Shown: positions 25,732 to 34,489, counted from the first letter of the stretch. The stretch: DNA of 44,729 nucleotides from CAYJAZ01 sp964370095 (GCA_964370095.1 CAYJHJ010000008.1:1-44729); one strand, 5' to 3'. The notes: generated by a model from the sequence alone, not told the origin. Made by a program: numbers and translations.

Positions 25732-26997
25732 ATGAGATTTTTCTATTTTTTTTATTTTATAATCCTTTTTTTATTCAACCATATCTTTTTTATGCCCGAA
25801 AGAGCATATGCTGCAGAATTCTTGGTTGGTTATGAAAATATTTTTATTCCTATTGAATATGATAACAGCTATTTAGATGTTGCATTGTGGTATCCTGTGG
25901 CTTTTTTTGACGAGGATAAAAAGAATAAACCTCAAGAATCCGGCGAAAAGGTGCTAAGAACGCGTTTGCAGGCCTTAGGCGAACTGGGCAAAAGGTATGA
26001 AATTGCAAAAAAAGCAAAGCCGCTGCAAGTACATGATGAGAATAATAAGCCTTCAACTTTTCCTTTGATTGTGCTTAGTAATCCAAGTTTTGCGAATAGC
26101 GAAACATTTGCCTCACTTTCGCATGCTTTGGCATCAGCAGGCTTTTTTGTGGCCTCTATACTACATGTAGGTGATTGGCAACAAGATATGCGTTATAATT
26201 TTTCTGCTTTACAAAACCCTATGCGAGCCTTACATATCAAGCTGACATGCGAATTTTTATTGCAAGATGCAAAATATCCCGTGAGTTTGGAAGATATTTC
26301 TGTGCTTTCATTTTATGAAAACTCACTTTCTGCCATAATGCTTTATGGTTATTTTATAAACAAAGAAAATTATATAGAATTTTGCCAAAAATATAGTGAT
26401 GAGAAATTCTGTTCATCCCCCTTTAAAGAGCAAGTTGAATATATGTATGAAGATACAAGCGCTTTTTATAGGAATTTGCAAAAAGCTAAAAATAATTATG
26501 AAATTAAAAATGCTTCGGCAAATGCAATAAATTCTGCTCTTAATGCACAGTGGCAACTGGCAATAAGTGAAGCACAAAAAATGTCTGAGCCTTTACCGCC
26601 TGAGCCTAAATGGGTTTCAGCACCCGGAAAGCCTAAAGATATCGATATATATTACCCATTTATAAAAAATTTCTATTTTATTGAACCACAACTTTCCTTT
26701 TTATTTGATGCTAAACTTGATGATGAAAATATAGAAGATGATAAATTTAATCTTTATGCTTTTTTTTCTCAAAAAGAGAGTCAAATAAATAATGAAGTTG
26801 AAAGTTTAAAGCTAAAGTATGGCACTCATTTTCATGAGCAAAAGCTTATGGCAGATGATTTATATAATTTAGCAGATATATGCACAACTGCAGAAGAAAA
26901 GGACTTGACTGCAGTTTGTGCTAAAGTTTCAAAAGAAGAGCATCAAGAAATTATTGATGAATTTATAGAAAACATCAAAATAATTTCATCTAATTAA
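25732..26997 (+). CDS. Secreted degenerate alpha/beta-hydrolase (PAF-acetylhydrolase-like)
   Basis: The 421-residue protein starts with a phenylalanine-rich signal peptide likely cut after AYA. The next part resembles bacterial platelet-activating-factor acetylhydrolase/dienelactone hydrolase proteins: LDVALWYPVAFF, then FPLIVLSNPSFANSETFASLSHALASAGFFVAS. In that family a GHSxGG elbow holds the catalytic serine; here the expected place reads SFYENSLSAIM, with no GxSxG, so the nucleophile seems lost. The rest is helical and acidic. It may be a binding or scaffold protein in the periplasm. There is no clear ribosome site before the ATG, only 8 bases after mazG, so it is probably coupled. Confidence 0.55.
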   Translation: MRFFYFFYFIILFLFNHIFFMPERAYAAEFLVGYENIFIPIEYDNSYLDVALWYPVAFFDEDKKNKPQESGEKVLRTRLQALGELGKRYEIAKKAKPLQVHDENNKPSTFPLIVLSNPSFANSETFASLSHALASAGFFVASILHVGDWQQDMRYNFSALQNPMRALHIKLTCEFLLQDAKYPVSLEDISVLSFYENSLSAIMLYGYFINKENYIEFCQKYSDEKFCSSPFKEQVEYMYEDTSAFYRNLQKAKNNYEIKNASANAINSALNAQWQLAISEAQKMSEPLPPEPKWVSAPGKPKDIDIYYPFIKNFYFIEPQLSFLFDAKLDDENIEDDKFNLYAFFSQKESQINNEVESLKLKYGTHFHEQKLMADDLYNLADICTTAEEKDLTAVCAKVSKEEHQEIIDEFIENIKIISSN

Positions 26998-27010
26998 TAA
27001 GGAGAGTTTT

Positions 27011-27523
27011 ATGACATTTGTTGCAGGAGAACGCACAAACTCGCGCTGTACGCGTTGCAAAGATATCACAAGCCATGTTGTTATAGTTGTGGTGGATAAT
27101 ATTCCGGCAAAAGTGGAATGTTGTGCTTGTGGTAGTATTCATAAGTATAGCATGCCAAATCAAGAAAAAAAGAAGAAAGAAAGTGGCCCTTTACGTGTGC
27201 GTGCTAATCAATCGCGTGAGCAAGTTGTTGAAAATGCAAACAAGTCTTTTTCATCAACAAGTTCAAAAATTTCAGGTTCTTCTCAAAGCAAAGTGAAAAA
27301 AACAAGTGCAAAAGTTCATGACTATAGACAATTATGGCAGGAAAAGCTTTCAAAATCATTTGCTGAGTCAAAACCCTATACTATGGAAGTAGAGGTTCAG
27401 CTTAATGATATTGTTGAACATGCAGTTTTTGGAACAGGAATTGTGCTTGAAATCCTTGGAAATGACAAAGCAGAATTTTTATTTGCAGAAGGGGTAAAAG
27501 TTCTTAAGTGTTGCGTGAAGTAG
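27011..27523 (+). CDS. Zinc ribbon protein with a Tudor/SH3-like C-terminal domain
   Basis: The 170-residue protein has an N-terminal zinc ribbon with C13-x2-C16 and C37-x2-C40. A basic, Ser/Lys-rich linker follows (about 50-120), then a C-terminal barrel-like segment: LNDIVEHAVFGTGIVLEI, a glycine turn and AEFLFAEGVKVL. This pattern (HxxFGxGxV) is that of the UvrD/CarD-type Tudor domains that bind RNA polymerase or nucleic acid. An RNA polymerase- or DNA-associated role is plausible. The ribosome site AAGGAGAG is strong. It is the last gene of the cvpA run. Confidence 0.65.
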   Translation: MTFVAGERTNSRCTRCKDITSHVVIVVVDNIPAKVECCACGSIHKYSMPNQEKKKKESGPLRVRANQSREQVVENANKSFSSTSSKISGSSQSKVKKTSAKVHDYRQLWQEKLSKSFAESKPYTMEVEVQLNDIVEHAVFGTGIVLEILGNDKAEFLFAEGVKVLKCCVK

Positions 27524-27544
27524 CTTCTAAAGTCATTTTTGCAA

Positions 27545-27563
27545 ATAAGAAAAATTTTCTTAT
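27545..27563 (+). terminator. Short AT palindrome after the zinc ribbon gene
   Basis: ATAAGAAAA and TTTTCTTAT flank a single A. The arms are perfect but AT-rich, and the loop must open, so it is at most a weak terminator. It is the only candidate between the operon and the tRNA promoter. Confidence 0.3.
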
Positions 27564-27603
27564 ATATTCAAAGTAATGAGCTTAAATTTCGAAAAATAAA
27601 AGC

Positions 27604-27632
27604 TTGACAATTTATAGAAAAATGTCTACAAA
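27604..27632 (+). promoter_or_regulatory. tRNA-Ser promoter
   Basis: TTGACA (27604-27609) is followed after 17 bp by TACAAA (27627-27632). The start of the mature tRNA is 12 bases further on, a usual distance for a stable RNA promoter. Confidence 0.65.
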
Positions 27633-27644
27633 AATATTTCGCGT

Positions 27645-27737
27645 GGAGCGGTGTCCGAGTTGGCCGAAGGAGCTCGCCTGCTAAGTGAGTATACGGATAA
27701 AACTGTATCTAGGGTTCGAATCCCTACCGCTCCGCCA
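27645..27737 (+). tRNA. tRNA-Ser (anticodon GCU)
   Basis: The 93-base gene has the class II layout with a long variable arm. The acceptor arms GGAGCGG (27645-27651) and CCGCTCC (27727-27733) pair fully, followed by the discriminator G and an encoded CCA (27735-27737). The anticodon loop CTGCTAA gives GCU (serine, codons AGC/AGU). The T-arm GGTTCGAATCC is standard. It is a single tRNA, with its own promoter and a terminator after it. Confidence 0.95.
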
Positions 27738-27774
27738 TCAAGCTATAGTAATATAGATATATTACGAAAAAATA

Positions 27775-27808
27775 TCCCCTAATTCTAACGAGTTAGGGGA
27801 CTTTTTTT
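27775..27808 (+). terminator. Intrinsic terminator after tRNA-Ser
   Basis: TCCCCTAA (27775-27782) and TTAGGGGA (27793-27800) form an 8-bp stem; seven T follow one C. From here to 28076 I see no gene. The stretch holds a 36-codon frame (27809 on) without a ribosome site and nothing like an attachment-site copy of the tRNA end. Confidence 0.88.
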
Positions 27809-28076
27809 ATGCTGAAAAATTCAAAGAGTATACCGATGTATTCAAGAGAAAGCAAGAGAAAACTAGAGAATTTGCAACTAAGCGTAGCATTAATTAGAGT
27901 TGAGGATAGTGCATCTTAAGATTAGAAGAAAGGATAGTTATAATAATTAGGCCTCAAGGATTTATGCATTCAAGTATTTATAGATGTGTTGAATTATGCT
28001 ATGTGTGTGTAAAAAAAACCTCCAGGCGTTAAATAACATTCAAATAATAAACTGAAGTTTGACACACTATAAGCTT

Positions 28077-29987
28077 TTAGTAGACAATCTTTTTTTCATA
28101 AAGTCTAGCGGCATTCAGCACAACTAAAACTGAACCGGCATTATGCACCAATGCACCTGTTGCAGGATTAAGTAAGCCGGCTATAGAAAGAATGATTGCG
28201 CCAAAGTTTATCACCATTGAGAGAGTGATATTGAATTTTATTGAAAATATTGTAGCATCTGAAAGCTTTTTAATATAGGAAATTTTTGTAATATCATCAC
28301 CCATAATAGCAATGTCTGCCGCATCAATAGCAATATCGCTTCCCATTGTTCCCATTGCAATCCCAACGAAAGCGGTTTTAAGAGCAGGGGCATCATTCAC
28401 GCCATCGCCTACCATACAGACTTTGTCAGAGTTATTTGAGAGTTTTTGTATCTTTTCAACCTTACCTTCAGGTAAAAGAGAAGAATAGACTTCACTAATG
28501 CCCACTTTATCAGAAATAAAGTTTGCAGCTCTTTCATTATCCCCTGTAAGAAGAACGGTTTTTGTTATGTCAGCTTTTTTGAGCGATTCTATTGCTTGAG
28601 GGGCTAATTCTTTTATTGTATCAGATAAAGCAATAATTCCATATATTTTTATTTTATCAAAAATAATTACAATAGCCTTACCTTGATTCTGATAGGCGGC
28701 GATTGTTTTTGAAATTTCTTCAGGAATTTCAGATTGATACACCTCGCGATAAAGTTGTTCATTGCCGCAGTAAAAAACTGTGCCATTCATATTTGCAAAA
28801 ATGCCCTTGCCAAGATTCATAGAAAAATCTTGAACTTCTGTTAAAGCAATTTTTCTTTCTTTTGCGTAGGAGACAATGGCTTTGCCAAGAGGGTGCTCAG
28901 AACGTGTTTCTATAGAAGCAGTTAAAGCCAATAATGCTTCTTTTTCAATGCCAAAAGGAACAATATCGCTCACTTGCAATTTGCCTTGTGTTATTGTTCC
29001 TGTTTTATCAAAAGCAACAATATTAACTAGACCCATTCTTTCTAAAGCTTCACCTGATTTTATAAGAACACCATTTTTTGTTGCTTGACCTATGGCCGCC
29101 ATAATTGAAGTTGGAGTTGCAAGGGCCAAAGCACAAGGGCAAAAAACAACCAATATCGTAACAGCTCTTATAAGAGCATCATCTTTTCTTTCAAGTATAA
29201 AGGCGAAAATACAATAGGTTATTATGGCAATTATACAAGCAGTAGGCACCAAATCGCCTGCCCATTTATCAACAATTTTTTGAGTAGGGGCTTTATGTTT
29301 ATCAGCCTCTTCAACAAGGTTGATCATTTTTTGTAAGGAAGAATTTGAGAATGATTTTGATACTTTAATATCAACAGACCCAAAGCGATTAATAGTTCCT
29401 GTAAAAACTTCATCGCCTTGTTGTTTGTCAATAGGTAAGGATTCGCCGGTCATTATGGATTGATCAACAGTTGTGCTTCCGTGAATAATAATACCATCAG
29501 CTGCAAAGGCTTCACCCGGAAGAACCCTTATAATATCATCTGTTTTGATTTCTTCGGCATCAACCATTTCTTCGTCAAATTTGCCGTTTTTTTCAATAAT
29601 TTTTCTGCCTTTTGTAGGAACTAAATCAAGAAGTAGTTCAATCCCCTTTTTAGCTTTTTCAACAGTTCTGTCTTCAAGCCATTCCCCGATTGCCATAATA
29701 AAAGCAACTTCACCTGCCGCAAAAACATCACCAATATAAATTGCAGCAAACATAGCTATTGTTATGAGCAAAGGGGAGGTTATTCGCATCTGTGAAGTAT
29801 TTCGCACTGCTAAATATAAAAGCGGTGTGCCTGAAATAAGAAGTGAAACCCATGCAGGATTTATTGCAAATTCAAAACTTCCACCCATAATTGGAATAAT
29901 GTATTCTGTAATGAAGCTAGCCAACAAAAAAATTCCTGATATACAAATCATAGGAATAGAATTTAGTTTGAAAATATAATTCTCCAC
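28077..29987 (-). CDS. P1B-type heavy-metal-translocating ATPase
   Basis: The 636-residue protein exports (or imports) a transition metal across the inner membrane. The phosphorylated Asp327 lies in DKTGT, the CPC metal-binding motif in TM6 is intact, and the HPLGKAI and GDGVNDAPAL motifs are present. There is no N-terminal heavy-metal-associated domain; the protein starts almost directly with membrane helices. The last membrane segment reads ALVHNAGSVLVVLNAARL, with a His-Asn pair that differs from the usual copper (M-SS) and zinc (ADTG) motifs, so the metal is not certain. A CsoR-type repressor 15 bases upstream suggests copper, but related repressors sense other metals. The start is a GTG with AAGGAA upstream. 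Confidence 0.9.
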   Translation of the reverse strand: MENYIFKLNSIPMICISGIFLLASFITEYIIPIMGGSFEFAINPAWVSLLISGTPLLYLAVRNTSQMRITSPLLITIAMFAAIYIGDVFAAGEVAFIMAIGEWLEDRTVEKAKKGIELLLDLVPTKGRKIIEKNGKFDEEMVDAEEIKTDDIIRVLPGEAFAADGIIIHGSTTVDQSIMTGESLPIDKQQGDEVFTGTINRFGSVDIKVSKSFSNSSLQKMINLVEEADKHKAPTQKIVDKWAGDLVPTACIIAIITYCIFAFILERKDDALIRAVTILVVFCPCALALATPTSIMAAIGQATKNGVLIKSGEALERMGLVNIVAFDKTGTITQGKLQVSDIVPFGIEKEALLALTASIETRSEHPLGKAIVSYAKERKIALTEVQDFSMNLGKGIFANMNGTVFYCGNEQLYREVYQSEIPEEISKTIAAYQNQGKAIVIIFDKIKIYGIIALSDTIKELAPQAIESLKKADITKTVLLTGDNERAANFISDKVGISEVYSSLLPEGKVEKIQKLSNNSDKVCMVGDGVNDAPALKTAFVGIAMGTMGSDIAIDAADIAIMGDDITKISYIKKLSDATIFSIKFNITLSMVINFGAIILSIAGLLNPATGALVHNAGSVLVVLNAARLYEKKIVY

Positions 29988-30002
29988 GGCGGTTTCCTTT
30001 TA

Positions 30003-30278
30003 TTATATTGTTTTAGAAAATTGATTGAGGGCTAAAATAAGCTCTTTGATTGTTTCATCTTCTTTGCCATGTTTTATTCCATCAAGCACACAATGATGCA
30101 TATGCCCCTCTAAAATAACCTGCCCTGTTTTATGAAGTGCAGATTTAACGGCACCTATCTGGATAAGAATATCAGCACAGGGTTTATCTTCTTCAACCAT
30201 TTTAGAAATGCCACGCACTTGCCCTTCTATTTTTTTTAAGCGTTTTTGTATTGCTTCAACATCCATACATTGTTTCAT
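30003..30278 (-). CDS. csoR: CsoR/RcnR-family metal-sensing repressor
   Basis: This 91-residue all-helical repressor of the CsoR/RcnR/FrmR group carries the copper-type ligand set: Cys34, His59 and Cys63 (GHMHHC). Copper binding releases the protein from G-tract operators. It is co-directional with the ATPase, ending 15 bases before the latter's GTG, and would control both. A matching operator lies just upstream. The ATG follows AAAAAGGAA. The C-H-C set makes copper(I) the best guess, but persulfide sensors (CstR) have a similar pair of cysteines without the histidine. Confidence 0.85.
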   Translation of the reverse strand: MKQCMDVEAIQKRLKKIEGQVRGISKMVEEDKPCADILIQIGAVKSALHKTGQVILEGHMHHCVLDGIKHGKEDETIKELILALNQFSKTI

Positions 30279-30313
30279 TGCTATTTCCTTTTTGAGATTT
30301 TATTTTATACCAT

Positions 30314-30357
30314 ATACCCCTATGGGGTATAATGTGTTGAAAGTTATTTTTTGTCAA
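30314..30357 (-). promoter_or_regulatory. CsoR-type operator within the repressor-ATPase promoter
   Basis: ATACCCC (30314-30320), TAT, GGGGTAT (30324-30330) is a perfect 7-bp inverted repeat with G-tract arms, the form bound by CsoR-family repressors. On the minus strand it lies next to a -10 (CATTAT, 17 bp from the -35) and downstream of TTGACA (30352-30357 read on the minus strand). Repressor binding there would block RNA polymerase. Confidence 0.75.
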
Positions 30358-30468
30358 GAAATTTTTTAACAAAAAAAGGAAAATAATGATTTAAAATCAA
30401 ATTTTCCTTTAAGTGCTTTATGTTTTGAAGTAATTGTAAAAACTAAAAACTTTGTTTAGAAAATCCAA

Positions 30469-31017
30469 TTATTTGAAGCGAACAATTTCAGAAATATCTT
30501 TTCTTGGCGATGAATTGATTGTTTCATCAGGGTAACCAAAAGTAATTACAGTTCCAACTGTTTCATCTTCAGGAAGGCCAAGAATTTCAGATATAGCTTT
30601 ATCATCAATAACGCCAAAAATACAAGTGCCTATTCCTTTTTCATAAGCAGCCAAGCAAAATGTTTGGCAAGCAATTCCTGCATCAAACATTTCCCAGTCA
30701 TTTGATTTTGAAGTTGCAAAATCATCTTTTTCAAGATCAAGTTTGCCACTTTTTCCTTTTACAAAACTAAGAACCAAAATATTTTTTGCATTTTCTAGGG
30801 TTTTTTTATTATAAACAAATCCATTCACACCTTTTTCGGCAATTTTTGCAATAATTTCCTCATCGGAAATAAAGTTATAGCGTGCAATTTGATAATTTGC
30901 CCATGAAGGAGCGAATTTTGTAAGCTCCATAACCTCATTAAGCACTTCTTGGCTTACAACTTCGTTTTTGTATTTTCTTATGCTTCTTCTACCTGTAATT
31001 AGTTCTTTTGCGTTCAT
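30469..31017 (-). CDS. Nitroreductase-family flavoprotein
   Basis: The 182-residue protein is an FMN-dependent oxidoreductase of the nitroreductase fold. The N-terminal GRRSIRKYKNE and the FAPSW and NILVLSF segments match the family's FMN-binding core, and GLPEDETVGTVITFGYP is the usual C-terminal signature. It would reduce nitro groups, quinones or other electrophiles with NAD(P)H. It is the next gene after an HxlR regulator on the same strand (105-base gap), a known pairing for electrophile defence. The ribosome site is AAGGAG. Confidence 0.88.
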   Translation of the reverse strand: MNAKELITGRRSIRKYKNEVVSQEVLNEVMELTKFAPSWANYQIARYNFISDEEIIAKIAEKGVNGFVYNKKTLENAKNILVLSFVKGKSGKLDLEKDDFATSKSNDWEMFDAGIACQTFCLAAYEKGIGTCIFGVIDDKAISEILGLPEDETVGTVITFGYPDETINSSPRKDISEIVRFK

Positions 31018-31052
31018 ATCAAAACTCCTTAGTTAAAATTTGTTATACCTTA

Positions 31053-31069
31053 AGTATATATAAAATACT
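31053..31069 (-). promoter_or_regulatory. Inverted repeat upstream of the nitroreductase
   Basis: AGTAT (31053-31057) and ATACT (31065-31069) are 5-bp arms 7 bases apart in the gap between the HxlR gene and the nitroreductase. HxlR/DUF24 regulators bind short AT-rich inverted repeats of this kind. It is the best candidate operator, but the arms are short and it may be chance. Confidence 0.35.
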
Positions 31070-31122
31070 ATAAAGTGCAATTATGGATATTAATGTCAGT
31101 AGGGATAAATTTGTCCGTGCTT

Positions 31123-31470
31123 TTAATTGCAAAGAATTTTTGCATAGCTAAACCTTTTATTATACTTGCCGCCCCAGATTGTAAGAGCTTCAAGAATAGG
31201 CAAAATTTCAAGGCCTATTTCGGTAAGTGAATATTCTACACGCAAAACTTTTTCTTCAAAAACTTCTCTTGTGATAATTTTTGCATTTTCAAGTTTGCGT
31301 AATTCACGTGAAAGCACTCTTTCACTCATAGAAGGAATTAATCTTTTTAATTCTCCATAACGAAGTTTTTTTTGCATGCCTATATGATAAATCAAAATAG
31401 GCTTCCATTTTCCGCCTATAATATCGAGCGTTAGTTCCATATTACAGTTAAAGAGCTTGGGTGTTCCCAT
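31123..31470 (-). CDS. HxlR-family (DUF24) redox-type regulator
   Basis: This 115-residue winged-helix regulator has Cys9 in FNCNMELTLDIIGGKWKP, the conserved cysteine that YodB/HypR-type members use to sense quinones, hypochlorite or disulfide stress. Later motifs (LRYGELKRLIPSMSERVLSRELRKLE) are typical. It lies on the same strand as the nitroreductase and would control it, as HypR controls its oxidoreductase in Bacillus. The AGGAAAAAATA before the ATG is an adequate ribosome site. Only one cysteine of the possible pair is near the N-terminus; the last residues include a second one (ILCN). Confidence 0.85.
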   Translation of the reverse strand: MGTPKLFNCNMELTLDIIGGKWKPILIYHIGMQKKLRYGELKRLIPSMSERVLSRELRKLENAKIITREVFEEKVLRVEYSLTEIGLEILPILEALTIWGGKYNKRFSYAKILCN

Positions 31471-31662
31471 TATTTTTTCCTAATATTTTTTATTGAACTT
31501 TGTTTTTTCTCTATCTATAAAACTATATTATTTTTATCAAAACAAAAACATTAAGTAAATCCATATTTTCTTCATAAAAAAAGGCTGGATAAAGAAACAT
31601 ACCTTTCAAAGTTAAAGTCTGTTTTTTTCATATAAGCAAAACCCGTAACAATCAGCTATTTC

Positions 31663-31691
31663 TTGACATAATTATAATTCTATAATAATAA
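31663..31691 (+). promoter_or_regulatory. Promoter of the second autotransporter operon
   Basis: TTGACA (31663-31668) is followed by TAATAA at 17 bp (31686-31691) and by a perfect TATAAT after 12 bp (31681-31686). The 12-bp placement of a CTATAAT word is shared with the first autotransporter promoter. The leader is about 45 bases, with TGAGG before the ATG. The 31471-31662 gap holds no other feature I can support. Confidence 0.65.
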
Positions 31692-31738
31692 TAAATATAG
31701 TTTTATAAGTTTAAATTTAACATAAATGAGGTAAAGCA

Positions 31739-34471
31739 ATGCAATCAAATAACGCATTATCAAATTTAAAAAGTCGCTATAGAGCAATTTTGAAAAAGTG
31801 TAATCTTCTAAACACCTTTGGTTCGCTTGCTGTGGCAAGTGCGTTTGTTGCGTTAACAGCAAATACCTTACTTGCAGCTTCAACTCAATTAGATGATATT
31901 GCTGCACAAAATGTTTTCGGCAACCATGAATCATTGGAATTCAGAGGAACTGCAACAACTGCCGTTGTCCAAGATGGAAGCTCCCTCACGCTTACAGGTT
32001 CAGGAAATCTTATCATTAAAAGTGATGGTAATTTGGGAGGAATAACTTTAGGAGATAACACCACCTTGACATTGGATAACAGCTGGGGAGGTGATATCGG
32101 AGATCTTAGTTTGACTGATAGTGCTACAAGTAATATTGTATTTTCTGATACAGATGTTTATGAATTTGAGCGAGTCAGTTTAAACAACAGCACTCTCAAT
32201 ATTGCTGAAGCGAACTACCCTTCTGGTGGCACAAGCATGTCTTCATTGGTTGGCAAGGGAACTATAAACTATACTAATGGCGAATTAAACATTGATAACA
32301 AAATAACCAACGAAGCTGAAGGTATTACTGTCAATACTTCAAAATTAGAGTTGTTTGGAATAGAAGAAGGGGCAAGTGTTTATATCAACACAGAAATATT
32401 TGCTGCTTTTGAAGCTATTTCCCTTGCAGAAGATTCATCAATAACATCTACTGCAAGCTATGATGAGCTATACAATGTAATACTTGGTGCACCCCTTATT
32501 TTACAAGACAGTGCCTCTTTTACGGCAAATGTTATTACAGTCCCCGACTTAAACGTATTTGCAACAAGTGCGAATGCGAATTTAGATCTTGGAGTATTGG
32601 GATTTGCTGATTTTATAAACGGATTTCAAAGCGCAGAAGCCCTTTTTGTAGGAAGAGAAAATAGGGCTACTGATGTAAATGGCTTTGCTATTGCACAAGT
32701 TGACGGTTTTATTAGTATTGAAAATAGTGGCGTATTGATAGAACTTCAACCTGATATAGAAGTAATAGAAGACGGTGTGCTTGTTTTGGGTAATGTGAGC
32801 ACAAATATTGTTGCAGAAAATAACAAAGCTATTGCTTATATAGGTGCAGTGCAAGAAAATCTCTATGCCAGTCGTGGTACTTTAGCCTCAAGTAGTTTAA
32901 TTAGCTCATTTAACCTTGCTAATGGCGGATTAAATGTCGGCTCAAGTGTAGGTTTAGCCGCAAACACTCTTTCCTTAGGTTCTTCCGCTGTTTTGGTGGC
33001 AGATGTTACTGATGTTGTGCCAAAAACCGTAACAAACGGAGTTGTAGGCACTGAAACAGCAGGAGCGGATGAATTGCAATCACTCATAATCAATGCTACA
33101 AATGTTGATATTCATACAAATACAGCAATAAAATTGTATGATTCTGACGGCTTGCAGGATAGTACAGCTTACACTCTTATTTCAGATATAACAAATTTCA
33201 CCCAAGATGGCCAAACAGTAAGCGATATTGAAGCCACGCTTTCCGCTATTGAGCAAAATAGTGGCAATTATATCACAGAAGTAGATTTGCTACTTGACGG
33301 AACAAATTTAGAAGCCCTTATCACCAAAAAAGAAGTAGAACAAGTTTTCCCTGCTGTTAAACCATCAATAGGACTTACAATTGCTAATTATACAGGTGGT
33401 AATGCATTTTTTGATTTATTGCTTGATCCAAATAACACAACATCAGTTGAAGAAGCTCAAGAATATCTCACAAGAGGTATATCTTCTGACGGAGCAAACG
33501 GTGCTGTGCCTTTTATCAATCAAACAGTGAACTTAACAAGCGGAATTACAGTAGACCGCTCTACCTCAAGAAATATATTCTTCCTTGCGAATGCAGATAA
33601 TAGTTCAGGTATGCCCGCAGGTTCTCAAGCAGGAATAGAAATGGTTGAAAGCGGTTTTGGTATGTGGGCATTACCAATGTATCAATATTCTACTCTTGAT
33701 AATCTTGATTCAGCAGGCTTGACCTATAGCTATGATTCAGAAATCTATGGCATAAGCGGTGGACTTGATTATACTTTTGCAAATAATCTGCGTGTTGGTG
33801 CGGCTTTCCACATGGGCAAAGGGCAAGCAAGTTCAAGCTTTACGCATAATGATATTGATTATATAGGCACAGGTTTATACGCCGGGTATATTTATGAAAA
33901 TTTCACACTTTCAGCTGATATTGCCTATATTGATTCAGCAAATAGTGTTGAACAAAGAAATGTTGGTGGCTCATTATTTTCTGATTATCACGCACAAAGC
34001 TTCTCAACCGGTATACGAGCTGAATATATTTATTCAATCAAAAATTTTGATATAATCCCGAATTTAGGTTTCAGATACAGTTATTCCACAACCGATGACT
34101 ATAGAACAAAACTCTGGGGTTCAGCGGTCTTTGATAATGAAAGTGTTCACTCATCTGTTTATACTATTCCTATCGGCATTGCAGCAGCAGCTAGCTTTGA
34201 TGTTGGCAATGGTTTCAAATTTAAACCAAGTGCAAGTATAGGTGTTAAATTTGCTTTTGGTGATTTGGATATGCAGCAAACTGTGCATGCTTACGGAAGC
34301 ACACTCCCTATATATTTAGATACAGAACTTTATGATTCCGTTACCTATCAGGGGGCACTTGGATTAAGCCTTGTAAGAGATGACTTGACACTTTCCTTCG
34401 ATTATACAATCGAGGCTTCAAAAAGTATGACAAGCCATAATGTGCATGCACTCTTCCGTTATAATTTCTAA
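31739..34471 (+). CDS. Second autotransporter, head of a modification operon
   Basis: This 910-residue type Va autotransporter has an N-terminal extended signal sequence nearly matching that of the first (MQSxNAxxNLKxRYxAxLKKC, then FGSLAVA) and probable cleavage near LLA-AS. The passenger (about 50-640) is beta-rich, with many Asn/Asp/Thr turns; it lacks the AYG repeats. The C-terminal barrel (about 641-910) starts at GMWALPMYQY and ends in phenylalanine. Cysteine is absent from the passenger. The glycosyltransferase gene follows after 18 bases with no terminator. This suggests that the passenger, or something in the same pathway, is glycosylated. Confidence 0.9.
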   Translation: MQSNNALSNLKSRYRAILKKCNLLNTFGSLAVASAFVALTANTLLAASTQLDDIAAQNVFGNHESLEFRGTATTAVVQDGSSLTLTGSGNLIIKSDGNLGGITLGDNTTLTLDNSWGGDIGDLSLTDSATSNIVFSDTDVYEFERVSLNNSTLNIAEANYPSGGTSMSSLVGKGTINYTNGELNIDNKITNEAEGITVNTSKLELFGIEEGASVYINTEIFAAFEAISLAEDSSITSTASYDELYNVILGAPLILQDSASFTANVITVPDLNVFATSANANLDLGVLGFADFINGFQSAEALFVGRENRATDVNGFAIAQVDGFISIENSGVLIELQPDIEVIEDGVLVLGNVSTNIVAENNKAIAYIGAVQENLYASRGTLASSSLISSFNLANGGLNVGSSVGLAANTLSLGSSAVLVADVTDVVPKTVTNGVVGTETAGADELQSLIINATNVDIHTNTAIKLYDSDGLQDSTAYTLISDITNFTQDGQTVSDIEATLSAIEQNSGNYITEVDLLLDGTNLEALITKKEVEQVFPAVKPSIGLTIANYTGGNAFFDLLLDPNNTTSVEEAQEYLTRGISSDGANGAVPFINQTVNLTSGITVDRSTSRNIFFLANADNSSGMPAGSQAGIEMVESGFGMWALPMYQYSTLDNLDSAGLTYSYDSEIYGISGGLDYTFANNLRVGAAFHMGKGQASSSFTHNDIDYIGTGLYAGYIYENFTLSADIAYIDSANSVEQRNVGGSLFSDYHAQSFSTGIRAEYIYSIKNFDIIPNLGFRYSYSTTDDYRTKLWGSAVFDNESVHSSVYTIPIGIAAAASFDVGNGFKFKPSASIGVKFAFGDLDMQQTVHAYGSTLPIYLDTELYDSVTYQGALGLSLVRDDLTLSFDYTIEASKSMTSHNVHALFRYNF

Positions 34472-34489
34472 ATCTAATATAATAAAATT

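Noticed and set aside
28005..28030. T-tract terminator for the metal ATPase gene on the minus strand
   Set aside because: A run of eight T (minus strand) follows AACGCCTGGAGG, but the arms do not pair well enough to support a stem.
27738..28076. Genomic island or integrase remnant next to tRNA-Ser
   Set aside because: No copy of the tRNA 3' end is seen nearby, no integrase motif is present, and the 36-codon frame at 27809 has no ribosome site.
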